Source: Vanessa cardui (lineage: Eukaryota > Arthropoda > Insecta > Lepidoptera > Nymphalidae). Taken from it: a DNA stretch of 64,000 bases. The stretch covers positions 11,930,114 to 11,994,113 of the forward strand of contig NC_061153.1 in assembly GCF_905220365.1 (NCBI RefSeq), in the 5' to 3' direction. The notes beneath the pieces were generated by a model. The model saw only the letters and a program-made list of their open reading frames with translations, did not search any database and was not told the origin of the DNA. Made by a program: the position numbers and the translations under genes. Shown piece after piece: positions 21,092 to 31,392 of this stretch (positions are counted from its first letter, which is position 1; the number at the start of each line of letters is the position of its first letter).

Positions 21092-22457
21092 TTTGAAGGA
21101 TGGTGAATAATTGGGATAAATCATTGGCAACGTTGGACGGTAATGGGACATCATTGCATGTACTGAGGATATTTAGGAGGATTTTGGTGAGTAATTCCAA
21201 TAAATTTGGATTATTATTAGGTAGGGAGGGATGAGGAACATTTAGAGCGCAACCATTAGGAGAGGAGGAGGGGCAATTGCCAACTATGACCTGATGGGCA
21301 TGTTTATCATACCCCTTTCCTTGCGGAAGTCTAGGGGAGGGAGAGCGGACAATGGTTTGTCTATATGATTTAGTAGGATTGGGGGTGGACTTTGAAGGAC
21401 CAGGGATGGGTGGGATGTATGTAGGAACAGAGAACAACTCTTTTGCTACCTTAGCATAAGATTTACGGACATTAGGAAAGCGAGAGGCAGCTTCCATGTA
21501 TGAAACATTATCTTGCGACATTACAATTTTAATTGATAGCTGACGAGAATACTCAGGGCAATCCTTGTCTGTGGCAAAGTGTTTGCCAGAGCAATGTAAG
21601 CATGTAGCCTTGTCTTTAGTAACCTCACACGAATCACCTGTATAAGATTGAGAATATTTAAAGCACCTGGGAGTAGATCTACACTGAGTCCGAACGTGGC
21701 CATAACGACAACAGTTTAAGCATATTATTGTCGGGAGATTGTATGTTTCAACGGGGAGGGATGTATGGAATGAGTATATTTTGCCGGGAAGGATTTGACC
21801 TTTAAAAGTTATGACTACCGATTGAGTTGGAATCCAAGACACAACTCCTTCGTTAATAGTCTTCCGGTTAAGACGCCTCAATTTTATTACTTCCCCACAT
21901 CCGTGAGGGAGCTCAATTGACTCCATAAGATCCTCCATAGACCAGTCCACTGGGATGCCTTTTATTAGACCCATTCTGGTAATGTTAAATGTAGGAAGGC
22001 TAGCCGTATACTTACACAGAGCTAAAACTGGGTTCTTTAAAAAACTATTTGCAGCTTGTGCTGAAGCAAACTGTATTTCTATTTTGTTTCTACCAACATT
22101 TTTGACACCATCATTCAAAATAGAGCTAATCTTGTGTTTATGAAGAAATTGTCCGAATTTAATGGCTCTAATTGAATTACCTGCAGCTGGAACAGCTACT
22201 TCCCGAGAGACGTGGACAATGAAGGGACCTTTGTCGTTATCCGTGTAACTTTTTGGGCCATCAATATACGAAGGATTAACGTTAACGTTCTGGATAGAGG
22301 GACTAGCGGTAGAAAGGTGGATTACTGTTTTCTTTGAAGAGTCAGGTGAGCAAGAAGACTTATCGCCGGAGCGTTTACGAGAAGAGGATGTTGAAGGATC
22401 AGATTGTAATTCCGGACCCCCGGGATCAGGCGGTTCGGGAGGTGGATCGACATCCAT
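21042..22457 (-). CDS. I-clade ORF1 (gag-like, three CCHC knuckles), intact
   Basis: 471 codons without a stop, ATG at 22,457 and stop at 21,042. The N-terminus is acidic and proline-rich (MDVDPPPEPPDPGG), followed by a Ser-rich basic stretch. The middle has the gag fold (GLIKGIPVDWSMEDLMESI, RLNRKTINEG). Three zinc knuckles follow: CLNCCRYGHVRTQC, CFKYSQSYTGDSC (second position altered) and CLHCSGKHFATDKDC. The tail is Pro/Ser-rich. It coats element RNA in the cytoplasm. It overlaps the ORF2 start by about 50 nt. This is the only intact frame of the element. Confidence 0.85.
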   Translation of the reverse strand: MDVDPPPEPPDPGGPELQSDPSTSSSRKRSGDKSSCSPDSSKKTVIHLSTASPSIQNVNVNPSYIDGPKSYTDNDKGPFIVHVSREVAVPAAGNSIRAIKFGQFLHKHKISSILNDGVKNVGRNKIEIQFASAQAANSFLKNPVLALCKYTASLPTFNITRMGLIKGIPVDWSMEDLMESIELPHGCGEVIKLRRLNRKTINEGVVSWIPTQSVVITFKGQILPGKIYSFHTSLPVETYNLPTIICLNCCRYGHVRTQCRSTPRCFKYSQSYTGDSCEVTKDKATCLHCSGKHFATDKDCPEYSRQLSIKIVMSQDNVSYMEAASRFPNVRKSYAKVAKELFSVPTYIPPIPGPSKSTPNPTKSYRQTIVRSPSPRLPQGKGYDKHAHQVIVGNCPSSSPNGCALNVPHPSLPNNNPNLLELLTKILLNILSTCNDVPLPSNVANDLSQLFTILQNGPNQIPSMEFSKHPS

Positions 22458-22685
22458 TATACACTAACTACTGTAACTTAACTACTATACTATATCTATA
22501 ATCAAAAGAAAAATAACACTTACCGAAACCGAATTATGTTAGTAAAACCCAGAAACCATAAAATGAAACTATTTGCACTGACAAATTCATAAAATAGATA
22601 CAAAGAATTGATATAAAAACACAAATATCTCACTAACACGTGTGTCAACCAAAGCTAACGCTAGCGAAAAAAAAAACCCATCTCT

Positions 22686-23141
22686 TTCACTTTCACTAAT
22701 ATAGTTGTTTTAATGCATGGTGACAGTTTGTTTCTGAATAAAAAGAATTTAATTAAAGATACAAAGTTATTACTTGAAATTCAAAATCAAAAGAAATGTA
22801 AATTTATAATTAGTGCATTTTCAAATTCGCACACCTTGACAGATGTACAGAACTTACATATTTATGATTTAAATGTATGTTTATACAATGTGACTCGACA
22901 TTGTAGTAATAATGTCGTGTTATTTGACATTAATAAATTCATTTATAGGTTTAAGTTGACAGAGGGTACTATGTATCTGCCAATTAAATCCAGAAGACAA
23001 CTTGATAACCTAATTGCTTACAATATTAATAATTATTCAATATGTAATGTTACCAAGGATCATATATATAATAAAAATAATAACGTAATTTACATTAACA
23101 GTGACAAAAGTAAGGATATTAAAACTCATAGTTTAAATTAA
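22686..23141 (+). pseudogene. Family-B ORF1, esterase C-terminal part
   Basis: The frame reads TNIVVLMHGDSLFLNKKNLI, then CKFIISAFSNSHTL and VVLFDINKF, and ends at 23,141. This is the second half of the esterase-type fold begun at 16,902-17,160. About 150 codons are open. The start given is the end of the I-clade insertion, not a true initiation codon. Confidence 0.65.
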
Positions 23142-23159
23142 ATAAAATAACAAAACCTA

Positions 23160-25578
23160 GGTCCACTTACTTAAATATTATACATCAAAATATACAGGTG
23201 ATAGGTGGCAAAGATCGTGAAATAGAATTATTTTCGGAATGTTATAAAACTCATGTATTTTGTTTCACAGAGCATTGGATTAAAAGTTTTGACATATTTA
23301 ATATCCCAAACTTTAAATTGTCAAGTACATTTGTAAGAGGGAATGCTATTCGCGGTGGCTCATTAATATTAGTACGGAATGATATCGTTTGTAAATCTCG
23401 AAAAGATATTGTGGCTCTCTCTTTCGAACGTACTATCGAATTATCTTGCGTGGAATTTCAGCAATACATTATGGTATGCGTGTACCGGCCCCCATCGGGA
23501 GATTTTTGCTTATTTGAGACCACTATGGAGGATGTTCTTAAAATGATCAGCGAAAGTAATAAATATATAATTGTATATGGCGACTTTAACGTCGACTTAT
23601 TAAAAGTAACTTCGCTGAGTGTTCGGTTAGTCACATTGTTTAGGTCATTTAATTTAACGCACCGAGTTAATGAATAAACACGAATAACCAACGATACTTC
23701 TACGTGTATTGACAATGTGTTTTGTGACTGTGAAATATATGAATTTTCAATTATAAATAATTTAACTTCTGATCACTGTGGTCAGAAGTTTTCTTTAGAA
23801 CACAAAGAAATTATTCATTCAAAAAAAATGTACAGGCCAATAACGGCTCATAAAGTAAACTGTTTTAAAGATATTGTGGCGTGTAAATTATCTTATTTAG
23901 ATCTAACGACACAAGATCCAAATGAACTTTATAATTCATTTTTTGAATGAATATTAATAGAATTTAATAAAATATTCAAAATGAAATCATGTTATAGTAA
24001 CACAAAATTAAAGTTTAGTGACTGGGCTACTGTTGGTATTTATAAAAGTAGAAATAAATTATACGACCTATATGATATGAAGCAGTGGAATCAAAACGAA
24101 GCCTTTCTAGGATATGTCAATAAATATTCCAAAATATTTAAAACAGTATGTATTTATGCTAAGTCTTTATACATAAAGAACAAAATTTTGACTTCCGATA
24201 ATAGAATAAAGGCCACTTGGGACATTATTGGAAGTGTTAGTAGAAAACCTAAAAAGGAAAGTATACCAATCAAATAATAGACACAGGCAGTAAATACACA
24301 AATTCTGAATTAGAAGTTGCAAATTTATTTGAAATGTTCTTTGATAACATACCTAATAAAATAACATCTCATTTAAAATCATCTACATTAGACACAGCTA
24401 GATTATTGAATAAAAATGTCTTTTGAAACAGTTTCTGCAATAGATGTTATAAAAGTATTTAAAACACTCAATATTAAAAAAACTAACGACGTATGGGGCA
24501 TTTCGGTAAAATTCATAAATAACATCATACACGATATTGCTCCATATATAGCAGTAATTTTTAACAAGAGTTTGGACACGGGTTCATTTCCTAACTTGTT
24601 AAACTGTAGTAAAGTCTTGCCACTTTTTAAGAATGGAAATAGGAGCGATCCCAGTAATTACAGGCCTATTTCAATACTCCCATCTTTAAGTAAAATTTTC
24701 GAAAAAAATATTTTAAATCAACTTATTATCCATTTTGGTACAAATACCATTTTTTTATAGTGAGCCATTTTGGTTTTACAAGAGGTCGATCAACAACTGA
24801 TGCGGGAATTGCGCTTCTTAAGCATATTTACGATGCTTGGGAGAAACCACAGAATGCTATTGGAGTATTCCGTGATTTATCTAAAGCATTTGATTGTGTA
24901 GAGCATGAGACGCTTCCTTATAAGCTCAAATATTACGGCGTTAAAGGTAGGGCTCTTGATCTCATTGCTTTATACTTAAGTCAAAGAATCCAGCAAGTTT
25001 TCATTAATGGAATGAAGTGTACTGGATCTACGTTAAAGATGGGTGTTCCACAAGGTTCAATTTTGGGTCCCTTTCTATTTCTAGTATATATAAATGACCT
25101 TCCTTTCTTTGTTAAAGGTATTTGTGATACAGTATTGTTTGCTGACGATACTTCACTGATTTTTAAGGTTGACAGGAAAAAAACTGACTATGTCGATGTG
25201 AACGGTGCCTTATCACAGATACAAGATTGGTTTTAAGTAAATAATTTGGTTATGAATACTCAAAAAACAAAATGTGTAGTTTTTACCCTACACAATGTTA
25301 GAAACCAAAATTATAATATATCTTTAAGCGGTGGCCCGCTTGATGTAGCCGATACTACGGTGTTCTTGGGAATAGAATTGGGTGAATTCCAGACTTCAGT
25401 GGAGTCCCCATTTGTCGTCCCTAACAGGAAGGCTCAGCTCCGCAGCATACGCGGTTAGAAAAGTTAGACAACTAACTGATATTGATACCACTCGTTTAGT
25501 TTATTTTGGTTATTTTCACAGTATTATATCATATGGCATATTACTTTGGGGTAACGCTGCAGATATTGAATCTTTTAA
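23160..25578 (+). pseudogene. Family-B ORF2: APE endonuclease and RT, frameshifted
   Basis: Endonuclease, from 23,160: LNIIHQNIQVIGGKDREIEL, CFTEHWIKSFD, MVCVYRPPSGDF, IIVYGDFNVDLL, then SDHCGQKFSL. Stops occur at about 23,677 and 23,948. Linker: MKSCYSNTKLKFSDWATVGI. RT: TLNIKKTNDVWGISVKF, FKNGNRSDPSNYRPISILPS, FGFTRGRSTTDAG, DLSKAFDCVEHETL, MGVPQGSILGPFLF and FADDTSLIF. A stop at 25,236 and a small deletion near 25,385 follow. The copy ends at GNAADIES (25,570). CR1/Jockey-group affinity. At least five breaks make it inactive. Confidence 0.85.
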
Positions 25579-26091
25579 ATAAAACTAATTATAACGGATT
25601 TGAATCGCGTATATTAATTATTTTTTAAACATCTTGACTTTTCGAGCACTTTACAGTGTTCATGGTCACGGGTAGACTAAGATGACATTCGTCTATTTGA
25701 AGAACAAATGAAATATTATTAACAACTACCGCCAACGATTTCTCAATTGATATTTTGAGTAACGTTCCGGTTGCACGCAGAAGGCACTAACTGTATCTTT
25801 AGGTCTTGCAGTCTGTTGGATTTGGGATTTTTAATTTTTAATAAGTGGATCCCAGGTGTTCAAAAGTCTCCAACCATCTTCTTTATTGAAGTTCGGATGT
25901 TTTTGAATTTTAATAGCCTCGCGTATCATTCTAGGAATGAATCAGTGTTCTCTAGCGAGGATCTGTGGTTTATCAAATCGAATAAAATGGTTAGGTTTAT
26001 CCAGAGCATGTTCACAGACTGCAGACTTTGAAGAACGCCTATTTCTGACATCTCCTATATGTTCCTTGACCCTGGTACCGATACTTCTCTT
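25579..26091 (-). pseudogene. PLE 3' fragment (GIY-YIG C-terminus plus terminal repeat)
   Basis: The minus strand matches the last ~125 codons of the PLE protein (from KRSIGTRV onward) and the terminal repeat (25,579-25,715). It has point changes relative to the two intact copies: the GIY-YIG half is cut at the Arg-Ser before IGTRV, and ACTTTTCGAG replaces ACGTTTCGAG in the repeat. Its terminal repeat stops at ...AGTTTTATTTAA, just before the ORF start codon. It is joined to family-B LINE sequence at both ends (25,578 and 26,092). Confidence 0.8.
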
Positions 26092-27910
26092 TCAAAATCA
26101 AAATCAAAATTAAAATAAACTTTATTCAAGTAGGCTTTTATAAGCACTTTTGAATCGTCATTTTATAATTAAGTGAAGCTACCACCGGTTCGGAAAGTAG
26201 ATTCTACCGAGAAGAACCGGCAAGAAGCTCAGTAGTTACTCTTTTTTAACATTTAAAAAATACAACGTCATGTCAATTAATGTATCCTGCTTGGAAGTCA
26301 ACAGGTATTAACTCCACGCTTTTTTATCATCTATAAAATCTTGTATCGAATAATATGCTTTTTCTACCAATGTATTTTTTACAAACGATTTGAATTTACT
26401 AGACGGCAAAGTTAAAAATTTCTGCGGAATTTTATTATAGAAACGGATACCTTGCCCCAAGAAGGATCTATTGACTTTGCGGAGTCGGATACTTGGCGTT
26501 ATAAGCTTATCCTTACTCCTAGTGCACATACAATGATTATCACTGATTTTATCAAAGTGATCAATGTTACTGTGAATATACATAATATTGTTGTAAATAT
26601 ATTGCGACGCAACAGTGAGTATTCCCGCTTTGCTAAAAACATCCCGAAGAGAGTCTCTAGCTCCAAGATTATAAATAAACCAGATGGCTCTCTTTTGTAT
26701 AATAAAGACAGATTCAATATCTGCAGCGTTACCCCAAAGTAATATGCCATATGACATAATACTGTGAAAATAACAAAAATAAACTAAACGAGCGGTATCA
26801 ATATCAGTTAGTTGTCTAACTTTTCTAACCGTGTATGTTGCGGAGCTGAGTCTTCCTGTTAGGGATGACAAATGAGAAGTCCACTGAAGTCTGGAATCTA
26901 ATTCTATTCCTAAAAACACCGTAGTATCAGCTACTTCAAGACGGTCACCATTTAAAGATATATTATAATTTTGCTTGCTAACATTAGGTAGGGTGAAAAC
27001 TACACATTTTGTTTTTTGAGCATTCAAAACTAAATTATTTACTGTAAACCAATTGTGTATCTGTGATAATGCAACGTTCACATTGTCATAGTAATTTTTT
27101 TTCCTGTCAACCTTAAAAATCAGCGAAGTATCGTCAGCAAACAACACTATATCACAAATACCCTTAACATAGAAAGGAAGATCATTTATATATACTAGGT
27201 ATAGAAAGGGACTCAAAATTGAACTTTGTGGGACTCCCATTTTTAACGTAGATCCAGAAGACTTTATTCCATTAATGAAAACTTTCTGGATTCTTTGACT
27301 TAAATATGAAGCGATGAGATCAAGAGCTTTACCTTTAACGCCGTAATATTTGAGCTTATAAAGAAGCGTTTCGTGTTCTACACAATCGAATGCTTTAGAT
27401 AAATCACAGAATACTCCAATAGCGTTCTGTGATTTCTCCCAAGCATCGTAAATATGTTTGAGAAGCGCAATCCCCGCATCAGTTGTCGAGCGACCTCTTC
27501 TAAAACCGAATTGCTCACCATGAAAAATAGCATTTGTACCGAAATGGACGAGTAGTTGATTTAAAATATTTTTTTCGAAAATTTTACTTGCAAGTTAGGA
27601 AATGAACCCGTGTCCAAACTCTTGTTAAAAATTACTGCTATATACGGAGCAATATCGTATATGATGTTATTAAAAAATTTTACCGAATGCCCCTATGTCG
27701 TTAGTTTTTTTAATATTTACAGTTTTAAATACTTTTATGACATCTATTGCAGAAACCGATTCAAATGAAAAATCAATAACGCATTTAGAAACATTATTAT
27801 TTAATAACCTAGCTGCATTTGATATAGATGATTTTAAATGAAATGTTATTTTATGGGGTACTTTATCAAAAAATGTTTCAACTAAATTAGCAACCTCTAA
27901 TTCAGAACTT
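26092..27910 (-). mobile_element. Family-B LINE, minus copy, 3' part
   Basis: The 3' UTR (26,307-26,092) ends in repeats of TTTTGA and is followed by PLE sequence, so this copy inserted into, or recombined with, a PLE. Coding sequence runs 27,905-26,308. The upstream half of the same copy is found at 34,749-34,860 and 37,796-38,637. The break at 27,910/34,749 is filled by about 6.8 kb of other elements. Confidence 0.75.
26308..27905 (-). pseudogene. Family-B ORF2 RT, 3' half
   Basis: Minus strand from 27,905: SELEVANLVETFFD, then SVSAIDVIKVFKTVNIKKTN. RT motifs in broken frames (FGFRRGRSTTDAGIALL, DLSKAFDCVEHETLLYKLK) follow to 27,241. From 27,240 to 26,308 a 310-codon frame is intact: MGVPQSSILSPFLYLVYIND (QG changed to QS), FADDTSLIF, FLGIELDSRLQW, YFHSIMSYGILLWGNAADIE, and the C-terminus ending DDKKAWS. 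It supplies the C-terminal part that the plus copy lacks. Confidence 0.8.
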
Positions 27911-28180
27911 TTTTCGCCCGCCTTGGTCGCAGTCTGAGTGCTCCGGGCTTATAAAGTTTTTAAAAGTAAACAAACTAATTATACATACAAAAAAAATACA
28001 TAAACATAATCAGTACAATTTAATAGAGGTGATAAAGTGTTCGCAAGTTATAATATTAAAGGACAACTAAATTTGATTATATTAAAATAGTGTGTGACTA
28101 ATACTGTGCTTAGAAGTTTTAAATACGAAAATTTATGTGCAAAGTTAAATAAAAACAATAAAGTGATGTTCACAACTTCA
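27911..28180. other. Unassigned AT-rich segment
   Basis: Begins TTCGCCCGCCTTGGTCGCAG. It has no ORF or clear repeat match and lies between the broken end of family B and the poly(A) of the next LINE. It may be flank carried in by recombination, or a decayed element end. Confidence 0.4.
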
Positions 28181-29748
28181 ACAATTTTTTTTTTTTTTAT
28201 GGCATAGGTGGCAAACGAGCAGGAAGCTCACCTGATGGAAAATGACTACCACCGCCCATGGACATCTGCAACACCAGGGGGCTTGCAGGTGCGTTGCCGG
28301 CCTTTAAGAAAGGAGTACGCTCTTTTCTTGAAGGTTCCCATGTCGTATCGGTTCGGAAAAACCGCCGGCGAAAGCTGGTTCCACAAAGTAGTTGTGCGAG
28401 GCAGAAAATGTCTGAGAAATCGCGCTGTTGTGGATTTTCGGACATCAAGGTGGTGCGGGTGAAACTTAGAATTTTGGCGAGATGTCCGAAGGTGAAATTC
28501 AGCAGCCGGGATTAATCCGAACAATTCCTCGGAACATTCCCCGTGAAAAATTCGGTAGAAGATGCAGAGTGATCCAACATCTCTACGCAAAGCCAAAGGA
28601 TCAAAGAGATCGGAAAGGGCTTGATCGTCGATAACTCGGGCCGCTCTACGTTGAATGCGGTCAAATGGAAGGAGCTGGTACTGGGGAGCACCCGCCCAGA
28701 GGTAAGAGCAGTACTCCATGTGAGGCCGAATTTGCGCCTTGTAAAGTTTTAGGCGATGGGCCGAGGTGAAATACTGTCTCGCCTTGCTGAGCACATCGAG
28801 CTTTTTTGAAGCCAATTTGGCTTTGCCTTCCAATTGACCGCGGAACTGAACGAGGCTCGAAATATCAACGCCAAGTATTCCGATACTACCTGTAGCGGCT
28901 ATCGGAATGTTCTCAAATTGTGGAGATACGACAAATGGTGTTTTTTTAGCGGTTAACGCGCAAACTTGCGTCTTTTTGGGGTTGAAATGGACTAGATTTA
29001 GTCGGCCCCAATTCGAGACTTCGTTTAACGAAGATTCGATTTCAGACACAAGTTTGTTCCGGTTCTCTTCGATGTTTTCCCGAGAAATATTAGCGCGGCC
29101 GGTGTATAAGGTGTCAACGGTACTGTCGTCTGCATAGCAATGAATGTTCCCGATTTGCAACAAATCATTGATATGCAGAAGAAACAGAGTGGGTGATAGA
29201 ACGCAGCCTTGTGGAACACCAGCATTGACGAATTTTAAGTCGGAGCATGCACCGTCGACAACGACCTTGATGCTCCGATCTGCCAAAAAGCTGGTAATCC
29301 AATTGCATAATTTCCCGGGAAGCCCATAGGAAGGAAGCTTCGAAAGAAGCGCTTTGTGCCAGACGCGATCGAAGGCCTTCGCTATGTCCAAGCTGGCTGC
29401 TAATGCCTCCCCCTTGCTCTCAACTGCTTCAGCCCATCTATGAGTAAGGTAAACTAGAAGATCACCGGCCGACCGACCCCGACGGAAACCGTACTGGCGG
29501 TCGCTAATCAGCTGGTTCTCCTCTAGATACCGCAGGAGCTGGCAGTTAATAAGGGACTCCATTACCTTGGAGAGCAAGGAGGTGATGGCTATAGGCCTAT
29601 AATTGGACGGATCTGAGCGGTTGCCTTTTTTAGGGATCGGGTGCACCAAAGCTGTCTTCCAGGAGTTCGGGACGACGCCTAATGTGTAGGATTGCCGAAA
29701 AAGACGCGTTAAGACCGGTGCCAACTCGGGAGCACATGTCCGTAACAC
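28181..29748 (-). mobile_element. Jockey-group LINE, 5'-truncated, recent
   Basis: Poly(T) at 28,183-28,199 is the minus-strand poly(A). It is preceded by CAGGAAGCTCACCTGATGG, a 3' end that I recall from an abundant lepidopteran LINE. The element is truncated at about 29,748 inside the RT N-terminus. No target duplication was found. The open frame suggests a young insertion. Confidence 0.75.
28246..29748 (-). CDS. LINE reverse transcriptase, 5'-truncated, open frame
   Basis: A 500-codon frame. RT motifs in order: LGVVPNSWKTALVHPIPKKG, NRSDPSNYRPIAITSLLSKV, YGFRRGRSAGDLLVYL, SLDIAKAFDRVWHKALL, AGVPQGCVLSPTLFLLHIND, CYADDSTVDTLY. Thumb: NPKKTQVCALTAKK, ILGVDISSLVQFRGQL. C-terminus: YCSYLWAGAPQYQLLPFDRI, RTTTLWNQLSPAVFPNRYDM. 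The first M is an internal residue, not the native start, because the APE domain and RT N-terminus are missing. The catalytic YADD is intact, but without endonuclease this copy could only act in trans. Jockey superfamily; exact clade unsure. Confidence 0.85.
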   Translation of the reverse strand: MLRTCAPELAPVLTRLFRQSYTLGVVPNSWKTALVHPIPKKGNRSDPSNYRPIAITSLLSKVMESLINCQLLRYLEENQLISDRQYGFRRGRSAGDLLVYLTHRWAEAVESKGEALAASLDIAKAFDRVWHKALLSKLPSYGLPGKLCNWITSFLADRSIKVVVDGACSDLKFVNAGVPQGCVLSPTLFLLHINDLLQIGNIHCYADDSTVDTLYTGRANISRENIEENRNKLVSEIESSLNEVSNWGRLNLVHFNPKKTQVCALTAKKTPFVVSPQFENIPIAATGSIGILGVDISSLVQFRGQLEGKAKLASKKLDVLSKARQYFTSAHRLKLYKAQIRPHMEYCSYLWAGAPQYQLLPFDRIQRRAARVIDDQALSDLFDPLALRRDVGSLCIFYRIFHGECSEELFGLIPAAEFHLRTSRQNSKFHPHHLDVRKSTTARFLRHFLPRTTTLWNQLSPAVFPNRYDMGTFKKRAYSFLKGRQRTCKPPGVADVHGRW

Positions 29749-29972
29749 GATTAAATAAATTTACAAAGTGCAATAATAAGTAAACTTAATTTATTCATAA
29801 TCTTTTACATAAACTATAAAACTGTTTGTTATGTTGGTGGATGTAAAATAATAACAAAAAGTGAAGTGCGGTATCATTACACAAAGAACAAGTACAATAA
29901 TAATTACTATTTATGTTCTAATAATCAATTATACCAACTTTAAATAGAACTCAATTTTGCCCCCATGATTTA
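29749..29972. other. Unassigned AT-rich segment
   Basis: No coding or repeat feature is recognised. It lies between the truncated 5' end of the Jockey-group LINE and the tRNA-like module. Confidence 0.35.
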
Positions 29973-30050
29973 GACCCGCGGTAGCGCAGTGGTTACAAGA
30001 CCTCCTTGAAATATCAGCGACACTGCGGACGAAGGATCCAAACTCAACAG
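29973..30050 (+). repeat. tRNA-like pol III promoter module (SINE head)
   Basis: GCGGTAGCGCAGTGGTTAC (29,977-29,995) fits a tRNA A box. GAAGGATCCAAACTCAAC (30,030-30,047) fits a B box with one changed base (normally GGTTCGA). Spacing is about 40 nt. There is no cloverleaf that would make a functional tRNA. It is directly upstream of a LINE, so it could be a tRNA-derived SINE truncated by it or part of that LINE's 5' UTR. Confidence 0.6.
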
Positions 30051-30121
30051 CTTGCATAAATTTTCGTTTTTTTTTTTATTTTTTTTTTTTTTCTTTTATT
30101 TTTAGTAAAACGAAATTAAAA

Positions 30122-31198
30122 ATGAATTTAAGTGATAATATTACTCACCGCAAAAAGAAGGCAAAATCATTAACAAATCTTTCTGACACCGAAATTGATG
30201 AAGAATCCTATGATTTAAGTTGTACTTGCATAAATATAAATAATAGCTTAAAATCTTTACCAAATTTAAGTATGGAATCCGAAACAGTATTAAAACTGAG
30301 ATCAGATATCGAGTCTTTGCAAGAACAACTTGATTCTGCTCACTCGGAAATTGAGATTCTTAGTTTAGAAAACGCTAACTTAAGAAAACAATTATACAAA
30401 TCAGATAAGAAGCTTGAATTATTGGAAAAAATTCATACCATGACATCTCGCACACCAATTACATCTTCAACAGTAAAAAAACGAGACAATGTTTTGCTAA
30501 GTAGCAATAAATGTGATAGAAAAGATCAAAAGTATAAGGCATGCTCCAAAATTCTCACGTATGAAGAAGAAAATAAAAACAGTAATACAAACTCAGATGA
30601 CATAAAAGAATGTGCTACTCACACAGACACGTCTAAAACTAAGATAAAAAAGAGTCCAAACGTAGAAGTGCAGTCGAAATTAAATGTAATATATAATACA
30701 AATTGCGAAGATAGCCAGATTAACGTTAATTTAACACGTCATAATATTACTGTAAAAAATAACTGAAATACAATATACATATTAGGTGAACAATATACCG
30801 TTGGAATGTCACAAAATTTAATTAAAAGCAGAATAGGTAAATGGAACAAATATCGAATAACATCTTTTGTAAAGCCTAATGCATTATCTTCAGAAACTCT
30901 TAGGCTCAGTGATACTCTTAAATCCGAACTGAATGATAAAGACATCATTATACTCTCAGTGGGAGCCAATGATAAGAATCCATTTGTGTTGCTAAATGAG
31001 TTGAGTATAACACTAAATAAACTGAAAAATTATAAAGTATATGTATTGCCTGTCTATTTTAATAGGTTTCTTAATACCTTAAAATTAAATAACCATATTG
31101 CTTGCCTAGTCAAACTATATAAAAATTGTACTTTTTTTAAACAAAGTAGAGAATACTCACGCTCAAAAGAATACTTAAACGATATGATTAAAAAATAA
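30122..31198 (+). pseudogene. Family-C ORF1: coiled coil and SGNH-type esterase, one stop
   Basis: The ATG at 30,122 opens 214 codons with a central coiled coil (LKLRSDIESLQEQLDSAHSE, IEILSLENANLRKQLYKSDK). A TGA at 30,764-30,766 interrupts the same frame, which continues through TIYILGEQYTVGMSQNLIKS to 31,198. The second part has LNDKDIIILSVGANDKNP; GAND corresponds to SGNH block III (GxND). ILGEQ occupies the place of the GDS block but lacks the catalytic Ser. Esterase ORF1s are known in CR1-like LINEs. Without the Ser, activity is doubtful; the loss may be family-wide or copy-specific. Confidence 0.7.
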
Positions 31199-31392
31199 AT
31201 TTTAACATAGATTTAAACGTTTATAATAATAAGTTTCTAACGTTTAAAAACAAAAAACATATAAAAAATAATATATATCATGACAGAGAATCAAAGAACA
31301 AAAATAAAATAACATATTATTTTAAAAAGATCCCAAATATCAATAATAATAAGACTATAATCCAAAAAGCATGCACTGAAAATTTAGAACCT

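Larger units (their letters stand above)
17169..22678 (-). mobile_element. I-clade LINE, near full length
   Basis: Runs on the minus strand from about 22,678 (5' end) to a poly(A) at 17,179-17,169. Order: 5' UTR, gag ORF1, overlapping ORF2 with APE, RT, RNase H and a terminal Cys/His motif. Presence of RNase H, a CCHC gag and YADD in the form LQYADDIVLYF suggests the I clade. It is inserted in the ORF1 of the family-B LINE. A short CATCT shared by both flanks may be a target duplication, but it is too short to be sure. Confidence 0.8.
15230..25578 (+). mobile_element. Family-B CR1-like LINE, split by an I-clade element, 3' end lost
   Basis: Order on the plus strand: a probable 5' UTR (15,230-16,065, non-coding), ORF1 coiled coil and esterase start (16,066-17,168), the I-clade insertion (17,169-22,678), the rest of the esterase (22,679-23,141), and ORF2 endonuclease and RT (23,160-25,578). 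The esterase reads across the insertion without gap in content (...CTPGASYQ... | ...NIVVLMHGDSLFL), showing that one element was split. The 3' end is cut at GNAADIES, where a PLE fragment begins. A related copy lies on the minus strand at 26,092-38,637. Confidence 0.8.

Noticed and set aside
29973..30050. Functional tRNA gene
   Set aside because: A and B boxes are present but the B box is mutated and the acceptor, D and T arms do not pair into a cloverleaf.
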